Assembly: GCA_018714245.1 (NCBI GenBank)
Contig: DVNQ01000075.1
Span: forward strand, 1 to 35,753
DNA length: 35,753 nt
Reading direction: 5' to 3'
Source of the DNA: Candidatus Avilachnospira avicola
GTDB taxonomy: Bacteria; Bacillota; Clostridia; Lachnospirales; Lachnospiraceae
Part shown: piece by piece, positions 18,154 to 26,531 of the stretch
Position numbering within the stretch: the stretch's first letter is position 1
Layout: every line of letters begins with the position of its first letter
Made by a program: the position numbers and the translations under genes
Notes under the pieces: generated by a model
Databases searched by the model: none
Told to the model about the DNA's origin: nothing
Seen by the model: only the letters and a program-made list of their open reading frames with translations

Positions 18154-19859
18154 TTATCCTTGGGAAGCTTGAATGAGGACTTCAGGCCCACTATCCTGTT
18201 GAATACGGGCATACCCTCCTTTGAGTCATGTGAATCCACGGTAAAATATCCGTTCCTTACGAACTGGAAGCTGTCATAGGGCTTTGCATCCCTGAGCACG
18301 GGCTCAAGATAGCAGTCCTCAAGTACCGTAAGTGAATTGGGATTAAGGTTAAGGGCTCCATTTTCATCAAACATGCCCTTTTCTGTATCTATAAGGCTCT
18401 CATAAAGCCTTACCGCAGCCTTGAAGGCAGTTCCTGCATCCACCCAGTGGATAGTACCCTTTACCTTCCTTCCGTCTGCGGCATTGCCGGATCTGGTCTC
18501 GGGATCATAGGTCACATGTACACAGGTAATATTGCCATCAGCATCCTTGTCGCAGCCTACGCACTTGACGAAATAAGCTCCCATGAGCCTTACCTCATTT
18601 CCGGGGAAGAGCCTGAAGTACTTATGAGGCGGAACCTCCATGAAGTCCTCCTGCTCTATCCAGAGCTCCCGGCTGAAGCTTACCTTCCTGGATCCCATCT
18701 CAGGCACCTCAAGATTGTTGGGAATCTCAAGCTCTTCGGTCTGTCCCTCAGGATAGTTGTCTATGACAAGCTTAAGAGGATGCAGTACAGCCATGATGCG
18801 GGCTTTTTTGAGCTTCAGATCGTCTCTTACGCAGTACTCAAGCATATCCATGTCGCAGGAAGAATCTGCCTTTGAGATGCCTGCAAGCTTTACAAACTTG
18901 GCAATGGACTCAGGCGTATATCCTCTCCTTCTGAGAGCCGCTATCGTCACCAGCCTGGGATCGTCCCAGCCATCAACTATACCGTCGTCAACCAGCTTCT
19001 TGATATATCTCTTGCCGGTCACCACATTGGTGAGATACATCTTTGCAAACTCTATCTGGCGGGGAGGATGGGGATACTCACACTCCTTTACGACCCAGTC
19101 ATAAAGAGGCCTGTGATCTTCAAACTCCAGGGTGCATATGCTGTGGGTGATGCCCTCAATGGCATCCTCTATAGGGTGGGCAAAATCATACATCGGGTAA
19201 ATGCACCATTTGTCCCCGGTGTTATGATGTGAAAGCCTTGCTATACGATAGATGACAGGGTCCCTCATGTTGATATTTCCGGCTGCCATGTCTATCTTGG
19301 CACGGAGCACCTTCTCTCCGTCTGCATATTTGCCGTCCTTCATGTCGGTAAAGAGCTGAAGGTTTTCTTCTATGCTCCTTTTCCTTGCGGGGTCCTCTTT
19401 TCCGGGGGTGTTGAAATCCCCTCTGTATGCCTTGATCTCATCCGCGGAAAGATCTGATACATAGGCCTTGCCCTTCTTTATCAGAAGCACTGCCTTTTCA
19501 TACATCTCATCAAAGTAATCAGAAGCGAAGAACAGCCGATCCTCAAAATCAGCACCGAGCCACTTCACATCCTCTATGATCGCATTGACATACTCGGTCT
19601 TTTCCTTGGTGGGATTGGTATCATCAAAGCGCAGGTTGAATTTTCCGCCATACTCCTTGGCAAGCCCATAATTAAGAAGTATGGACTTTGCATGTCCCAC
19701 ATGAAGGTATCCGTTGGGCTCGGGAGGAAATCTTGTATGTACGCAGTCGTACACGCCCTCGGAAAGGTCCTTGTCGATCTCCCTCTCGATAAAGTTCTTG
19801 GATACAGTTTCCTTCTTTTCTTCGTTATCGTTTAAATTCTTTAAGCTCTCGTCTGCCAT
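18150..19859 (-). CDS. glnS: Glutaminyl-tRNA synthetase
   Basis: 569 residues. [17 protein letters not shown] contains the class I HIGH motif (HVGH, 53-56), followed by [28 protein letters not shown] and WDDPRL, the last and the C-terminal anticodon-binding beta barrels being diagnostic of GlnRS rather than GluRS. The KMSKS-equivalent reads VTGKR (280-284, K283) instead of the usual MSKRK; this looks lineage-typical for clostridia. It charges tRNA-Gln directly, while many Firmicutes use the GatCAB route. GGGGAG lies seven bases before the ATG. First gene of an overlapping glnS-rel-MBL-hemZ unit with its own promoter. Confidence 0.95.
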   Translation of the reverse strand: MADESLKNLNDNEEKKETVSKNFIEREIDKDLSEGVYDCVHTRFPPEPNGYLHVGHAKSILLNYGLAKEYGGKFNLRFDDTNPTKEKTEYVNAIIEDVKWLGADFEDRLFFASDYFDEMYEKAVLLIKKGKAYVSDLSADEIKAYRGDFNTPGKEDPARKRSIEENLQLFTDMKDGKYADGEKVLRAKIDMAAGNINMRDPVIYRIARLSHHNTGDKWCIYPMYDFAHPIEDAIEGITHSICTLEFEDHRPLYDWVVKECEYPHPPRQIEFAKMYLTNVVTGKRYIKKLVDDGIVDGWDDPRLVTIAALRRRGYTPESIAKFVKLAGISKADSSCDMDMLEYCVRDDLKLKKARIMAVLHPLKLVIDNYPEGQTEELEIPNNLEVPEMGSRKVSFSRELWIEQEDFMEVPPHKYFRLFPGNEVRLMGAYFVKCVGCDKDADGNITCVHVTYDPETRSGNAADGRKVKGTIHWVDAGTAFKAAVRLYESLIDTEKGMFDENGALNLNPNSLTVLEDCYLEPVLRDAKPYDSFQFVRNGYFTVDSHDSKEGMPVFNRIVGLKSSFKLPKDK

Positions 19860-19889
19860 ACCATATCTCCCCTTTATAATATGAAAGAA

Positions 19890-19918
19890 AGTATATCACA
19901 GAAATGCCACTTTGACTA
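19890..19918 (-). promoter_or_regulatory. Promoter of the glnS-rel-MBL-hemZ unit
   Basis: Minus strand: TATACT -10 (19890-19895) preceded by TGA, forming an extended -10, with TAGTCA (19913-19918) 17 bases upstream as a partial -35. It lies in the 71-base gap between the upstream DUF362 gene and glnS, giving a leader of roughly 25 bases. No T-box structure is possible in so short a leader. Confidence 0.68.
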
Positions 19919-19930
19919 TATAAGCAACGA

Positions 19931-21052
19931 TCAGATCTTCTTAAGCTCGTACTCCCTGGTACCGAGCCCTATCTTCTCTCCCTGATCAAGGGTAGCCTTC
20001 CACTCTATGTTAGGGTTGGAATCCTTGAAGTGGTCGTGATGGCAGTGCCATCCTTCCCTGGCAAGGTTCTCTCCAAGCTGGCTGTCTGCTATGGGCGTTG
20101 CTGCAAGGCATGCATCCGCACAGGCCTGGTCAAGCGCCACAGGGTCAAAGCTTGCAAACATTCCGATGTCGGGAAGTATGGGGGCATCATTTTCTCCATG
20201 ACAGTCGCAGTTGGGGCTTATGTCCTGTACCAGCGCTATATGAAAGCAGGGCCTTCCATGGCATACCGCCTGGGCATACTCTGCCATCTTCCGGTCCAGC
20301 AGCTCGTTTGCACTGTCGTTATCGTTATAGATCGCATCAAAGTTGCAGGCTCCTATGCATCTTCCGCAGCCTACGCACTTATTGTAATCTATCACTGCCT
20401 TCCCCTCAGGATAGCTTATCGCTCCGCTTCCGCACTCCTTTGCACATCTTCTGCAGCTTCTGCACTTCTCCTCGTCTATCGAAGGCTTTCCGCTCTTATG
20501 CTGGTCCATCTTTCCGGCACGGCTTCCGCAGCCCATTCCGATGTTCTTTATCGCTCCCCCAAATCCTGTTGCCTCGTGGCCCTTGAAGTGGGTAAGGCTT
20601 ATGAATACGTCCGCATCCATGATCGCTGATCCTATCTTAGCGGTCTTGCAGTACTCTCCGTTTACTACCGGTACTTCCACGTCATCGTTTCCGCGAAGGC
20701 CGTCTCCTATGATCACCTGACATCCGGTGCTTATAGGGTTGAAGCCGTTAAGGTTTGCGCAGTCCAGGTGGTCTATGGCATTCTTTCTCATCCCCGGATA
20801 GAGGGTATTGCAGTCCGTTAGGAAGGGCTTTCCTCCCTGTTCCTTGCAGAGGTCCGCCACCGTCTTTGCATAGTTCGGTCTCAGAAACGCCAGGTTTCCA
20901 AGCTCTCCGAAGTGCATCTTTATCGCCACGAACTTTCCGTCCATGTCGATGTCCTTTATTCCTGCTGCGATGCAGAGTCTCCTCAGCTTATCCAGCTGGC
21001 TCGTTCCCACCTTGCACCTGAAATCCGTAAAATATACCTTTGATTTCTCCAT
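19931..21052 (-). CDS. DUF362 family protein with two [4Fe-4S] ferredoxin motifs
   Basis: 373 residues from the ATG at 21050-21052, chosen because GAGGGG ends five bases upstream; a further 28 codons upstream lack a ribosome binding site. The DUF362 core (VAIKMHFGE, LTDCNTLYPG, ISLTHFKGHEATGFGGAIKNIGMGCG) is followed by a ferredoxin insert: C197, C200, C203, C207 and C226, C229, C232, C236, both CxxCxxCxxxC. A final part (DIGMFASFDPVALDQACADAC) resumes DUF362. Such proteins are soluble and probably redox active, but no reaction is established for the family. The gene is isolated, with its own promoter and 71 bp before glnS. Confidence 0.87.
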   Translation of the reverse strand: MEKSKVYFTDFRCKVGTSQLDKLRRLCIAAGIKDIDMDGKFVAIKMHFGELGNLAFLRPNYAKTVADLCKEQGGKPFLTDCNTLYPGMRKNAIDHLDCANLNGFNPISTGCQVIIGDGLRGNDDVEVPVVNGEYCKTAKIGSAIMDADVFISLTHFKGHEATGFGGAIKNIGMGCGSRAGKMDQHKSGKPSIDEEKCRSCRRCAKECGSGAISYPEGKAVIDYNKCVGCGRCIGACNFDAIYNDNDSANELLDRKMAEYAQAVCHGRPCFHIALVQDISPNCDCHGENDAPILPDIGMFASFDPVALDQACADACLAATPIADSQLGENLAREGWHCHHDHFKDSNPNIEWKATLDQGEKIGLGTREYELKKI

Positions 21053-21102
21053 ATTGTCCCCTCTCTGAATGATATTGATGCAGATTGATCTGTCTGTTTT
21101 TA

Positions 21103-21131
21103 ATGATATAATAACGGGCTGTATAACGCAA
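21103..21131 (-). promoter_or_regulatory. Probable promoter of the DUF362-ferredoxin gene
   Basis: Minus strand TTGCGT (21126-21131) and TATCAT (21103-21108) are 17 bases apart, about 50 bases upstream of the ATG. Both boxes deviate from consensus at two positions; the surrounding sequence is AT-rich. Confidence 0.5.
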
Positions 21132-21178
21132 GACATACGCCCGGATGTGAAATTTTTGTAAACATTTTCCCTGTTTTC

Positions 21179-21208
21179 TTTACACCGTCTTTATGCTCAT
21201 GTTAGACT
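21179..21208 (+). promoter_or_regulatory. Promoter abutting the DUF1538 start codon
   Basis: Plus strand TTTACA -35 (21179-21184), 18-base spacer, TAGACT -10 (21203-21208) preceded by TGT, an extended -10. The predicted start of transcription is about 21215-21216, that is, at the ATG itself (21216). No purine-rich ribosome binding site is visible in the 30 bases upstream. Confidence 0.55.
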
Positions 21209-21215
21209 TTTTTAT

Positions 21216-22721
21216 ATGAATGATAAGCTTAAGGAAAAAATATCCGAATCCCTGCAGAGCGTGCTCCCAATAACCTGTATAGTGCTGCTGCTCTGCTTTA
21301 CCCTGGTGCCCGTAAGTATAGGCACCCTGTCCCTTTTCGTCTGCGGAGCCCTGCTGCTTATAGTGGGCATGGGTTTTTTCCAGCTTGGAGCCGAGACAGC
21401 CATGACTCCCCTCGGACAGGGCATAGGCCAGAGCCTTTTTGAGACCAAAAAGCTCTGGATCACCATAGTCCTCTGCTTTCTTGTAGGCACGGTCATAACC
21501 ATATCTGAGCCGGACCTTCAGGTCCTTGCGGAGCAGGTGGCCTCTGTCCCCAACAGTGTGCTCATCTGGGCTGTTGCCGTGGGAGTCGGCATCTTCATGG
21601 TGGCGGCAGTTTTAAGGATCATATTCCGGCTGCCTCTTAACAGGCTGCTCACTCTCCTTTATATATTCCTTTTTGTACTTACTGCCTTTGCTCCGGCTGA
21701 CTTCATAGCCGTGGCCTTTGATGCCGGCGGCGTGACTACGGGGCCCATGACGGTACCCTTTATCATGGCCATAGGCGTAGGCCTTTCCGCCACGAGAAGC
21801 GATAAGGAAGGAAGCAGCGACAGCTTCGGCCTCGTGGCCCTCTGCAGCGTAGGCCCCATACTCATGGTGCTCCTTCTCGGCATTTTCTATTCACCCTCCG
21901 ATGCCCTTTATGAGGCCGTGGAGATCCTGGAGCTGAGCACCACCCATGACGTGGCATTTTACTTCATAAAGGCACTGCCGCATTATGCGGAAGAGGTCAT
22001 AAAGAGCCTGCTTCCGGTCCTCGGCGCCTTTGTGGTCTTTCAGCTGTTTACCCGCCGCTATCGGAGGCGCCAGCTTCTTAAGATCAGCATAGGCTTCATC
22101 TATACGATCATTGGGCTCATCCTCTTCCTGACCGGAGTAAACATAGGCTTTGCCCCCGTGGGAAGCCTGCTTGGGGGAGAGCTGGCCTCAAAGGGCTTTC
22201 GCTGGCTGCTGGTGCCCATAGGCCTTCTGATAGGCTACTACATCGTCAAGGCTGAGCCTGCAGTACAGGTCCTCAATGAACAGGTGGAGGAGATAACCGG
22301 CGGCACCATCTCAAAGCAGATGATGAATCTGAGCCTTTCCCTGGGAGTTTCCCTGGCGGTCGGCATATCCATGATACGGGTGCTTACGGGCATAAGCATT
22401 TTCTGGATCATCATACCCGGCTATGTCCTTTCCCTTCTGCTCAGCTTTTTCGTGCCCCCGATCTTTGTCGGCGTTGCCTTCGACTCAGGCGGAGTTGCAA
22501 GCGGCCCCATGACCTCCACCTTCCTGCTCCCTCTCTCCATGGGAGCCTGCATGGCCATCGGAGGCAATGTGGTGACCGATGCCTTCGGAGTGGTGGCCCT
22601 TGTAGCCATGACGCCCCTCATAGCCATACAGCTCATGGGGCTGATCTATTCCGTAAAGAGCAGGAAACACAAGGCAGCTCTTTACATGCTTTCTGACGAT
22701 ATCATCCTTGAGGATGACTGA
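21216..22721 (+). CDS. DUF1538 family integral membrane protein, internally duplicated
   Basis: 501 residues with about 12 hydrophobic segments. The protein is two homologous halves: each carries an FD(A/S)GGV(T/A)(T/S)GPMT motif, at D169 (first half) and D423 (second half), 254 residues apart, and each half opens with a similar VLPIT/VSLAVGISMIRVLTG-type region. This is the DUF1538 signature; the glycine-rich re-entrant-like motifs with a conserved Asp suggest a transporter or channel with inverted or parallel repeats, but no substrate is known. It begins MNDKLKEKISESLQSVLPIT with no ribosome binding site, at the predicted start of transcription. It is followed 18 bp later by a tandem PII-like gene, a pairing that suggests PII-type control of transport. 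Confidence 0.85.
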   Translation: MNDKLKEKISESLQSVLPITCIVLLLCFTLVPVSIGTLSLFVCGALLLIVGMGFFQLGAETAMTPLGQGIGQSLFETKKLWITIVLCFLVGTVITISEPDLQVLAEQVASVPNSVLIWAVAVGVGIFMVAAVLRIIFRLPLNRLLTLLYIFLFVLTAFAPADFIAVAFDAGGVTTGPMTVPFIMAIGVGLSATRSDKEGSSDSFGLVALCSVGPILMVLLLGIFYSPSDALYEAVEILELSTTHDVAFYFIKALPHYAEEVIKSLLPVLGAFVVFQLFTRRYRRRQLLKISIGFIYTIIGLILFLTGVNIGFAPVGSLLGGELASKGFRWLLVPIGLLIGYYIVKAEPAVQVLNEQVEEITGGTISKQMMNLSLSLGVSLAVGISMIRVLTGISIFWIIIPGYVLSLLLSFFVPPIFVGVAFDSGGVASGPMTSTFLLPLSMGACMAIGGNVVTDAFGVVALVAMTPLIAIQLMGLIYSVKSRKHKAALYMLSDDIILEDD

Positions 22722-22739
22722 ATATACGGAGCCTGATAT

Positions 22740-23462
22740 ATGAATATAAAAAAAGAAAAAGATATGGCAAAATATCTGTTGATGCTCATAAATAAGCCTG
22801 AGGATGAAAAGACCGCAGAAAAGGTCTTTTCTAAGCTGGGCCTGCCGATCATATTTCAGTTCCGGGGACACGGCACCGCGAGCTCGGAGCTTCTGGATAT
22901 CTGCGGCCTCGACGGGACATTGCGCATCATAAGCCTCTGTCCCATAGACCGATGTGCATTTGATACGGTATCACAGAAGCTTAAGGAGGCTCTCCGCCTT
23001 GAAAAGCGGGGACACGGCATAGCTGCCGCCATACGCATCACCGGGCTTCAGGAGAGCATTAAGAAGATACTTGAGGAAGAGGAAAAAGAGCTTTCGGAAG
23101 ACTCATCATCCATCTCGGAAAAGGAAGGAACAGGATATATGTCAAAGGACGGATCTTCACATTCAATGATACTTGTGGCTGCAGAGTACGGCTACAGCGA
23201 AGATATAATCAATGCTGCCCGCAGGGCGGGAGCAATGGGAGGCACTGTCATAAAGGCCCGCAGGCAGGGCACGGAGAGCGCCATGTCCCTGCTCGGTACC
23301 TCCTCCCAGGATGAGCAGGAGCTCACGATGATCATCGTAGACAATAAAATAAGAGCCGCAGTCATGGGAGAGATCTCCTCATCCTGCGGGCTCCGTACGC
23401 CTGCTCACGGGATCGTTGTAAGCCTTCCCGTTGAGGCTGCCATCGGGCTTGAAAAGGACTGA
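22740..23462 (+). CDS. Tandem PII-like signal transduction protein
   Basis: 240 residues. Two PII-like modules joined by an acidic Ser/Glu-rich linker (about 110-138). Module 1 (about 9-108) has KYLLMLINKP, GLPIIFQFRGHGTASSELLD and LRIISLCPI; module 2 (about 140-235) has MILVAAEYGYSEDIINAARRAGAMGGTVIKARRQG and ELTMIIVDNK. Spacing and strand pattern fit the GlnB ferredoxin-like fold, but the uridylylated Tyr and ordinary T-loop sequence are absent. Classical PII proteins sense ATP/ADP and 2-oxoglutarate; which ligands bind here is unknown. GGAG lies eight bases before the ATG. Adjacent to the DUF1538 transporter-like gene, which is its likely target. Confidence 0.8.
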   Translation: MNIKKEKDMAKYLLMLINKPEDEKTAEKVFSKLGLPIIFQFRGHGTASSELLDICGLDGTLRIISLCPIDRCAFDTVSQKLKEALRLEKRGHGIAAAIRITGLQESIKKILEEEEKELSEDSSSISEKEGTGYMSKDGSSHSMILVAAEYGYSEDIINAARRAGAMGGTVIKARRQGTESAMSLLGTSSQDEQELTMIIVDNKIRAAVMGEISSSCGLRTPAHGIVVSLPVEAAIGLEKD

Positions 23463-23494
23463 CCTTCTCATGCCCTTTATCTGGCTGATACTTT

Positions 23495-24133
23495 TCACTT
23501 TATCTCCGACAGCTTTTTTTGTCTGCCATCACCGCTGCCATCATGCAGGAAGCATCCCGGATCATGGGAGTTTATTATCCCCGCTGCCTGCAGATAGGCA
23601 TATATGATCGTAGTCCCCACAAACTTCATGCCCCTCTTCCTGAGCTCAGCCGAAACTGCATCGGAGAGGGGTGATTTCGTAAGGCCGGTCTCATATATCA
23701 CTCTGCCTCCGCAGAGATCCCACAGGAAACGGTCAAAACTCCCATACTCATTTCTTATCTCAAGGAAGGCCCTGGCATTTCCACTGGCTGCCTCTATCTT
23801 CCTTCTGTTTCTTATGATGGAAGGATCCAGCATGAGCTCTTCCGTCTTTTTCTCATCGTATGCTGCAAGCTTTTCCGGATCAAATCCGTCAAAGGCCCTT
23901 CTCATGGCCTCCCTCTTATGCAGCACGCATTTCCAGGAGAGGCCGGCCTGAAAGCCTTCAAGGATCAGAAGCTCAAAGAGCTTCCTGTCGTCATGGAGAG
24001 GCACTCCCCATTCATGGTCATGATATTCGATATAGAGAGGATCCCCGGGATCTGCCCAGCTGCATCTCTGCCTTCCATCGGCATATGGTATCTTTTCATG
24101 ACGGGACCAGTCTTTTTCTTTTATATCATTCAT
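23495..24133 (-). CDS. tag: DNA-3-methyladenine glycosylase I
   Basis: 212 residues. RCSWADPGDPLYIEYHDHEWGVP carries the zinc ligands C24 and H38, and the C-terminal SHDPGCF supplies the other His and Cys, as in E. coli Tag. The EGFQAGLSW segment holds the catalytic-pocket Glu. The enzyme removes 3-methyladenine from alkylated DNA in base-excision repair. About 25 extra residues precede the family start, but no better start codon exists; there is no ribosome binding site and the ATG lies 13 bases after the feoB stop, so translation is probably coupled. Last gene of the AKR-DUF362-ABC-feoAB unit. No clear terminator lies in the 32-bp gap before the convergent PII-like gene. Confidence 0.94.
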   Translation of the reverse strand: MNDIKEKDWSRHEKIPYADGRQRCSWADPGDPLYIEYHDHEWGVPLHDDRKLFELLILEGFQAGLSWKCVLHKREAMRRAFDGFDPEKLAAYDEKKTEELMLDPSIIRNRRKIEAASGNARAFLEIRNEYGSFDRFLWDLCGGRVIYETGLTKSPLSDAVSAELRKRGMKFVGTTIIYAYLQAAGIINSHDPGCFLHDGSGDGRQKKLSEIK

Positions 24134-24146
24134 ATCATTTCATTAA

Positions 24147-26531
24147 TCACAGTATCAGAAGAGCCAGGGCATGTATAATGAATGCTGCCACCCAGGCTAT
24201 CAGGCACTGTCCGAATACCACAAAAACTGCCCAGCCTCCGCCAAGCTCTCTCTTTACCGCGCTCACTGCTGCCACACAGGGAGTATAAAGGAGACAGAAT
24301 ACCAGGAGTGAAATGGCCTCAGCCGTGCCTATGGCTGAGAGCAGGTTTGCAGTGCTGCCAAAGAGTACATTCAGGGTAGCTACCACGCTCTCCTTTGCCA
24401 TAAATCCGGTAATGAGTGCCGTGGATATCCTCCAGTCTCCGAAGCCAAGAGGAGTAAATATGGGAGCTATGGCACCTGCAGCCATCGCAAGCATGCTCTG
24501 ACCCGCATCCTCCACCATGTTGAAGTGGATATCAAAGCTCTGAAGGAACCATACTGCTATTGTAGCCACAAAGATCACCGTAAAAGCTCTCTCCAGGAAG
24601 TCCTTTGCCTTTTCCCAGAGCAGCTGGCCCACATTTTTGGCGCCGGGCATGCGATAGTTGGGAAGCTCCATGACAAATGGTACCGGTTCGCCCCTGAACA
24701 GCGTATTCCTGAATATGAAAGCCGCAAATATGCCCGCAATGATACCAAGAAGATAAAGGGCTATCATGACCAGTGCCCCGTATTCAGGAAAGAATACAGC
24801 CGTGAAAAAGGCATATATCGGCAGCTTTGCCGAACAGCTCATAAAAGGAGTAAGCAGTATGGTCATCTTCCTGTCCCTCTCTGAAGGAAGGGTCCTTGCA
24901 GCCATGACTCCCGGCACCGTACATCCGAAACCTATGAGCAGCGGCACTATGCTCCTGCCCGAAAGCCCCAGCTTCCTTAGGAGCTTATCCATGATAAATG
25001 CCACCCTTGCCATGTAACCGCTGTCTTCAAGCATGGAAAGGAAGAAAAACAGTGTGACTATGATCGGCAGGAAGCTTAAGACGCTTCCTATGCCATTGAA
25101 TACTCCGTCTATGATGAGGGAATGGAGCGCCGCATTTACATGAGCTGACAAAAGCAGCCCGTCCACTGCCGAAGTAAGGGCACCGATACCGCTCTCAAGG
25201 AGAGACTGCAGCGCCGCGCCAATGACTCCGAAGGTCAGCCAGAAAACTATGCCCATGATGCCAATGAATGCAGGTATGCCGGTATATTTCCCTGTAAGTA
25301 TCTGATCGATCTTTTTGCTTCGAAGGCTTTCCTTGCTTTCATGAGGCTTGATTACGGTACCGGAGCAGATCCTGATTATGAAATCAAAACGCATCTTCGC
25401 CATGGCCGAGGATCGGTCCAGCCCGGTCTCCTCCTCCATCTGGCTTACTATGTGCTCCAGCATCTCCTTCTCATTCTGGCTGAGATCCAGGGCATCCAGC
25501 ACGGCCCTGTCATTTTCAGCGATCTTTGCAGCGGCAAAGCGCACCGGTATGCCTGCCTTCCTGGCATGGTCCTCTATCAGATGCATGATGGCATGTATGG
25601 ATCTGTGAATGCCTCCGCTCTCGTCCTCACTGTCCAGGCAGTAATCTGCCCTTCCAGGACACTCCTGATATTTGGCCACATGTACGGCGTGTTTTACAAG
25701 CTCATCTATACCCTGTCCCTTTGCTGCAGATATGGGGATGACAGGCACTCCGAGGAAGGCCTCCAGTTCATTTATGCGTATGGAGCCTCCGTTGCTGCTT
25801 ACCTCATCCATCATGTTTAAGGCTACTACCATCGGCATGTTGAGCTCCATGAGCTGCATGGTAAGATACAGGTTGCGCTCGATATTGGTGGCATCTACTA
25901 TGTTGATTATACCCTTCGGCTTTTCCGAAAACAGGAACTGCCTGGTCACCAGCTCTTCGCTGGTATAGGGTGACAGTGAATATATGCCCGGAAGGTCCGT
26001 GATCCTGGTATCCGGATATCCCTTAATGACTCCGTCCTTCCGATCCACCGTTACTCCCGGAAAATTACCCACATGCTGATTGGAGCCCGTCAGCTGATTG
26101 AAAAGAGTCGTCTTTCCGCAGTTCTGGTTTCCTATCAGGGCAAAGGTCAGCAGCGTCCCCTCAGGAAGCGGGTGCTCATCCGTTCTGTCATGGTATTTTC
26201 CTCCCTCGCCGTATCCAGGATGCTCCATGGCGACACGTCCGGCCTCCTGGACAGTTTCCTTTTCTTCCCTGACATCGGCTATCCCTATCTTTGCCGCATC
26301 ATCCAGTCTTATGGTCAGCTCATAGCCATGGATCCGAAGCTCTATCGGATCTCCCATGGGTGCATACTTGACTACGGTCACATCCGCTCCCTTTATAAGG
26401 CCCATGTCAAGCAGATGCTGCCTGAGAGCGCCCTCGCCCCCTACCGACAGTATCGTCGCTGTCTTTCCTATCTCAAGATCTTTTAATGTCAATGTATTCA
26501 TGTCCTTGTCTCTGCCTCTATCCCCGATCAT
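24147..26531 (-). CDS. feoB: FeoA-FeoB fusion ferrous iron transporter
   Basis: 794 residues. An SH3-like FeoA domain (about 11-87; LTLKDLEIGKTATILSV, LLDMGLIKGADVTVV) is joined to a complete FeoB: G-domain with GNQNCGKTT at about 133-141, DLPGIYSL, NMMD, then the membrane part with Gate motifs (SRSIVPLLIGFGCTVPGVMAART and SCSAKLPIYAFF). FeoB imports Fe2+ and depends on GTP/ATP hydrolysis; FeoA is its small partner, here covalently attached. The first ATG (26529-26531) overlaps the ABC exporter TGA and has AGGAG (26537-26541) five bases upstream, so it is preferred over an internal ATG that would start right at the FeoA domain. No FeoC and no Fur box were found. Confidence 0.95.
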   Translation of the reverse strand: MIGDRGRDKDMNTLTLKDLEIGKTATILSVGGEGALRQHLLDMGLIKGADVTVVKYAPMGDPIELRIHGYELTIRLDDAAKIGIADVREEKETVQEAGRVAMEHPGYGEGGKYHDRTDEHPLPEGTLLTFALIGNQNCGKTTLFNQLTGSNQHVGNFPGVTVDRKDGVIKGYPDTRITDLPGIYSLSPYTSEELVTRQFLFSEKPKGIINIVDATNIERNLYLTMQLMELNMPMVVALNMMDEVSSNGGSIRINELEAFLGVPVIPISAAKGQGIDELVKHAVHVAKYQECPGRADYCLDSEDESGGIHRSIHAIMHLIEDHARKAGIPVRFAAAKIAENDRAVLDALDLSQNEKEMLEHIVSQMEEETGLDRSSAMAKMRFDFIIRICSGTVIKPHESKESLRSKKIDQILTGKYTGIPAFIGIMGIVFWLTFGVIGAALQSLLESGIGALTSAVDGLLLSAHVNAALHSLIIDGVFNGIGSVLSFLPIIVTLFFFLSMLEDSGYMARVAFIMDKLLRKLGLSGRSIVPLLIGFGCTVPGVMAARTLPSERDRKMTILLTPFMSCSAKLPIYAFFTAVFFPEYGALVMIALYLLGIIAGIFAAFIFRNTLFRGEPVPFVMELPNYRMPGAKNVGQLLWEKAKDFLERAFTVIFVATIAVWFLQSFDIHFNMVEDAGQSMLAMAAGAIAPIFTPLGFGDWRISTALITGFMAKESVVATLNVLFGSTANLLSAIGTAEAISLLVFCLLYTPCVAAVSAVKRELGGGWAVFVVFGQCLIAWVAAFIIHALALLIL

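Noticed and set aside
19860-19930. Possible T-box leader upstream of glnS
   Set aside because: The leader from the predicted transcript start is only about 25 bases, too short for a T-box stem I and antiterminator.
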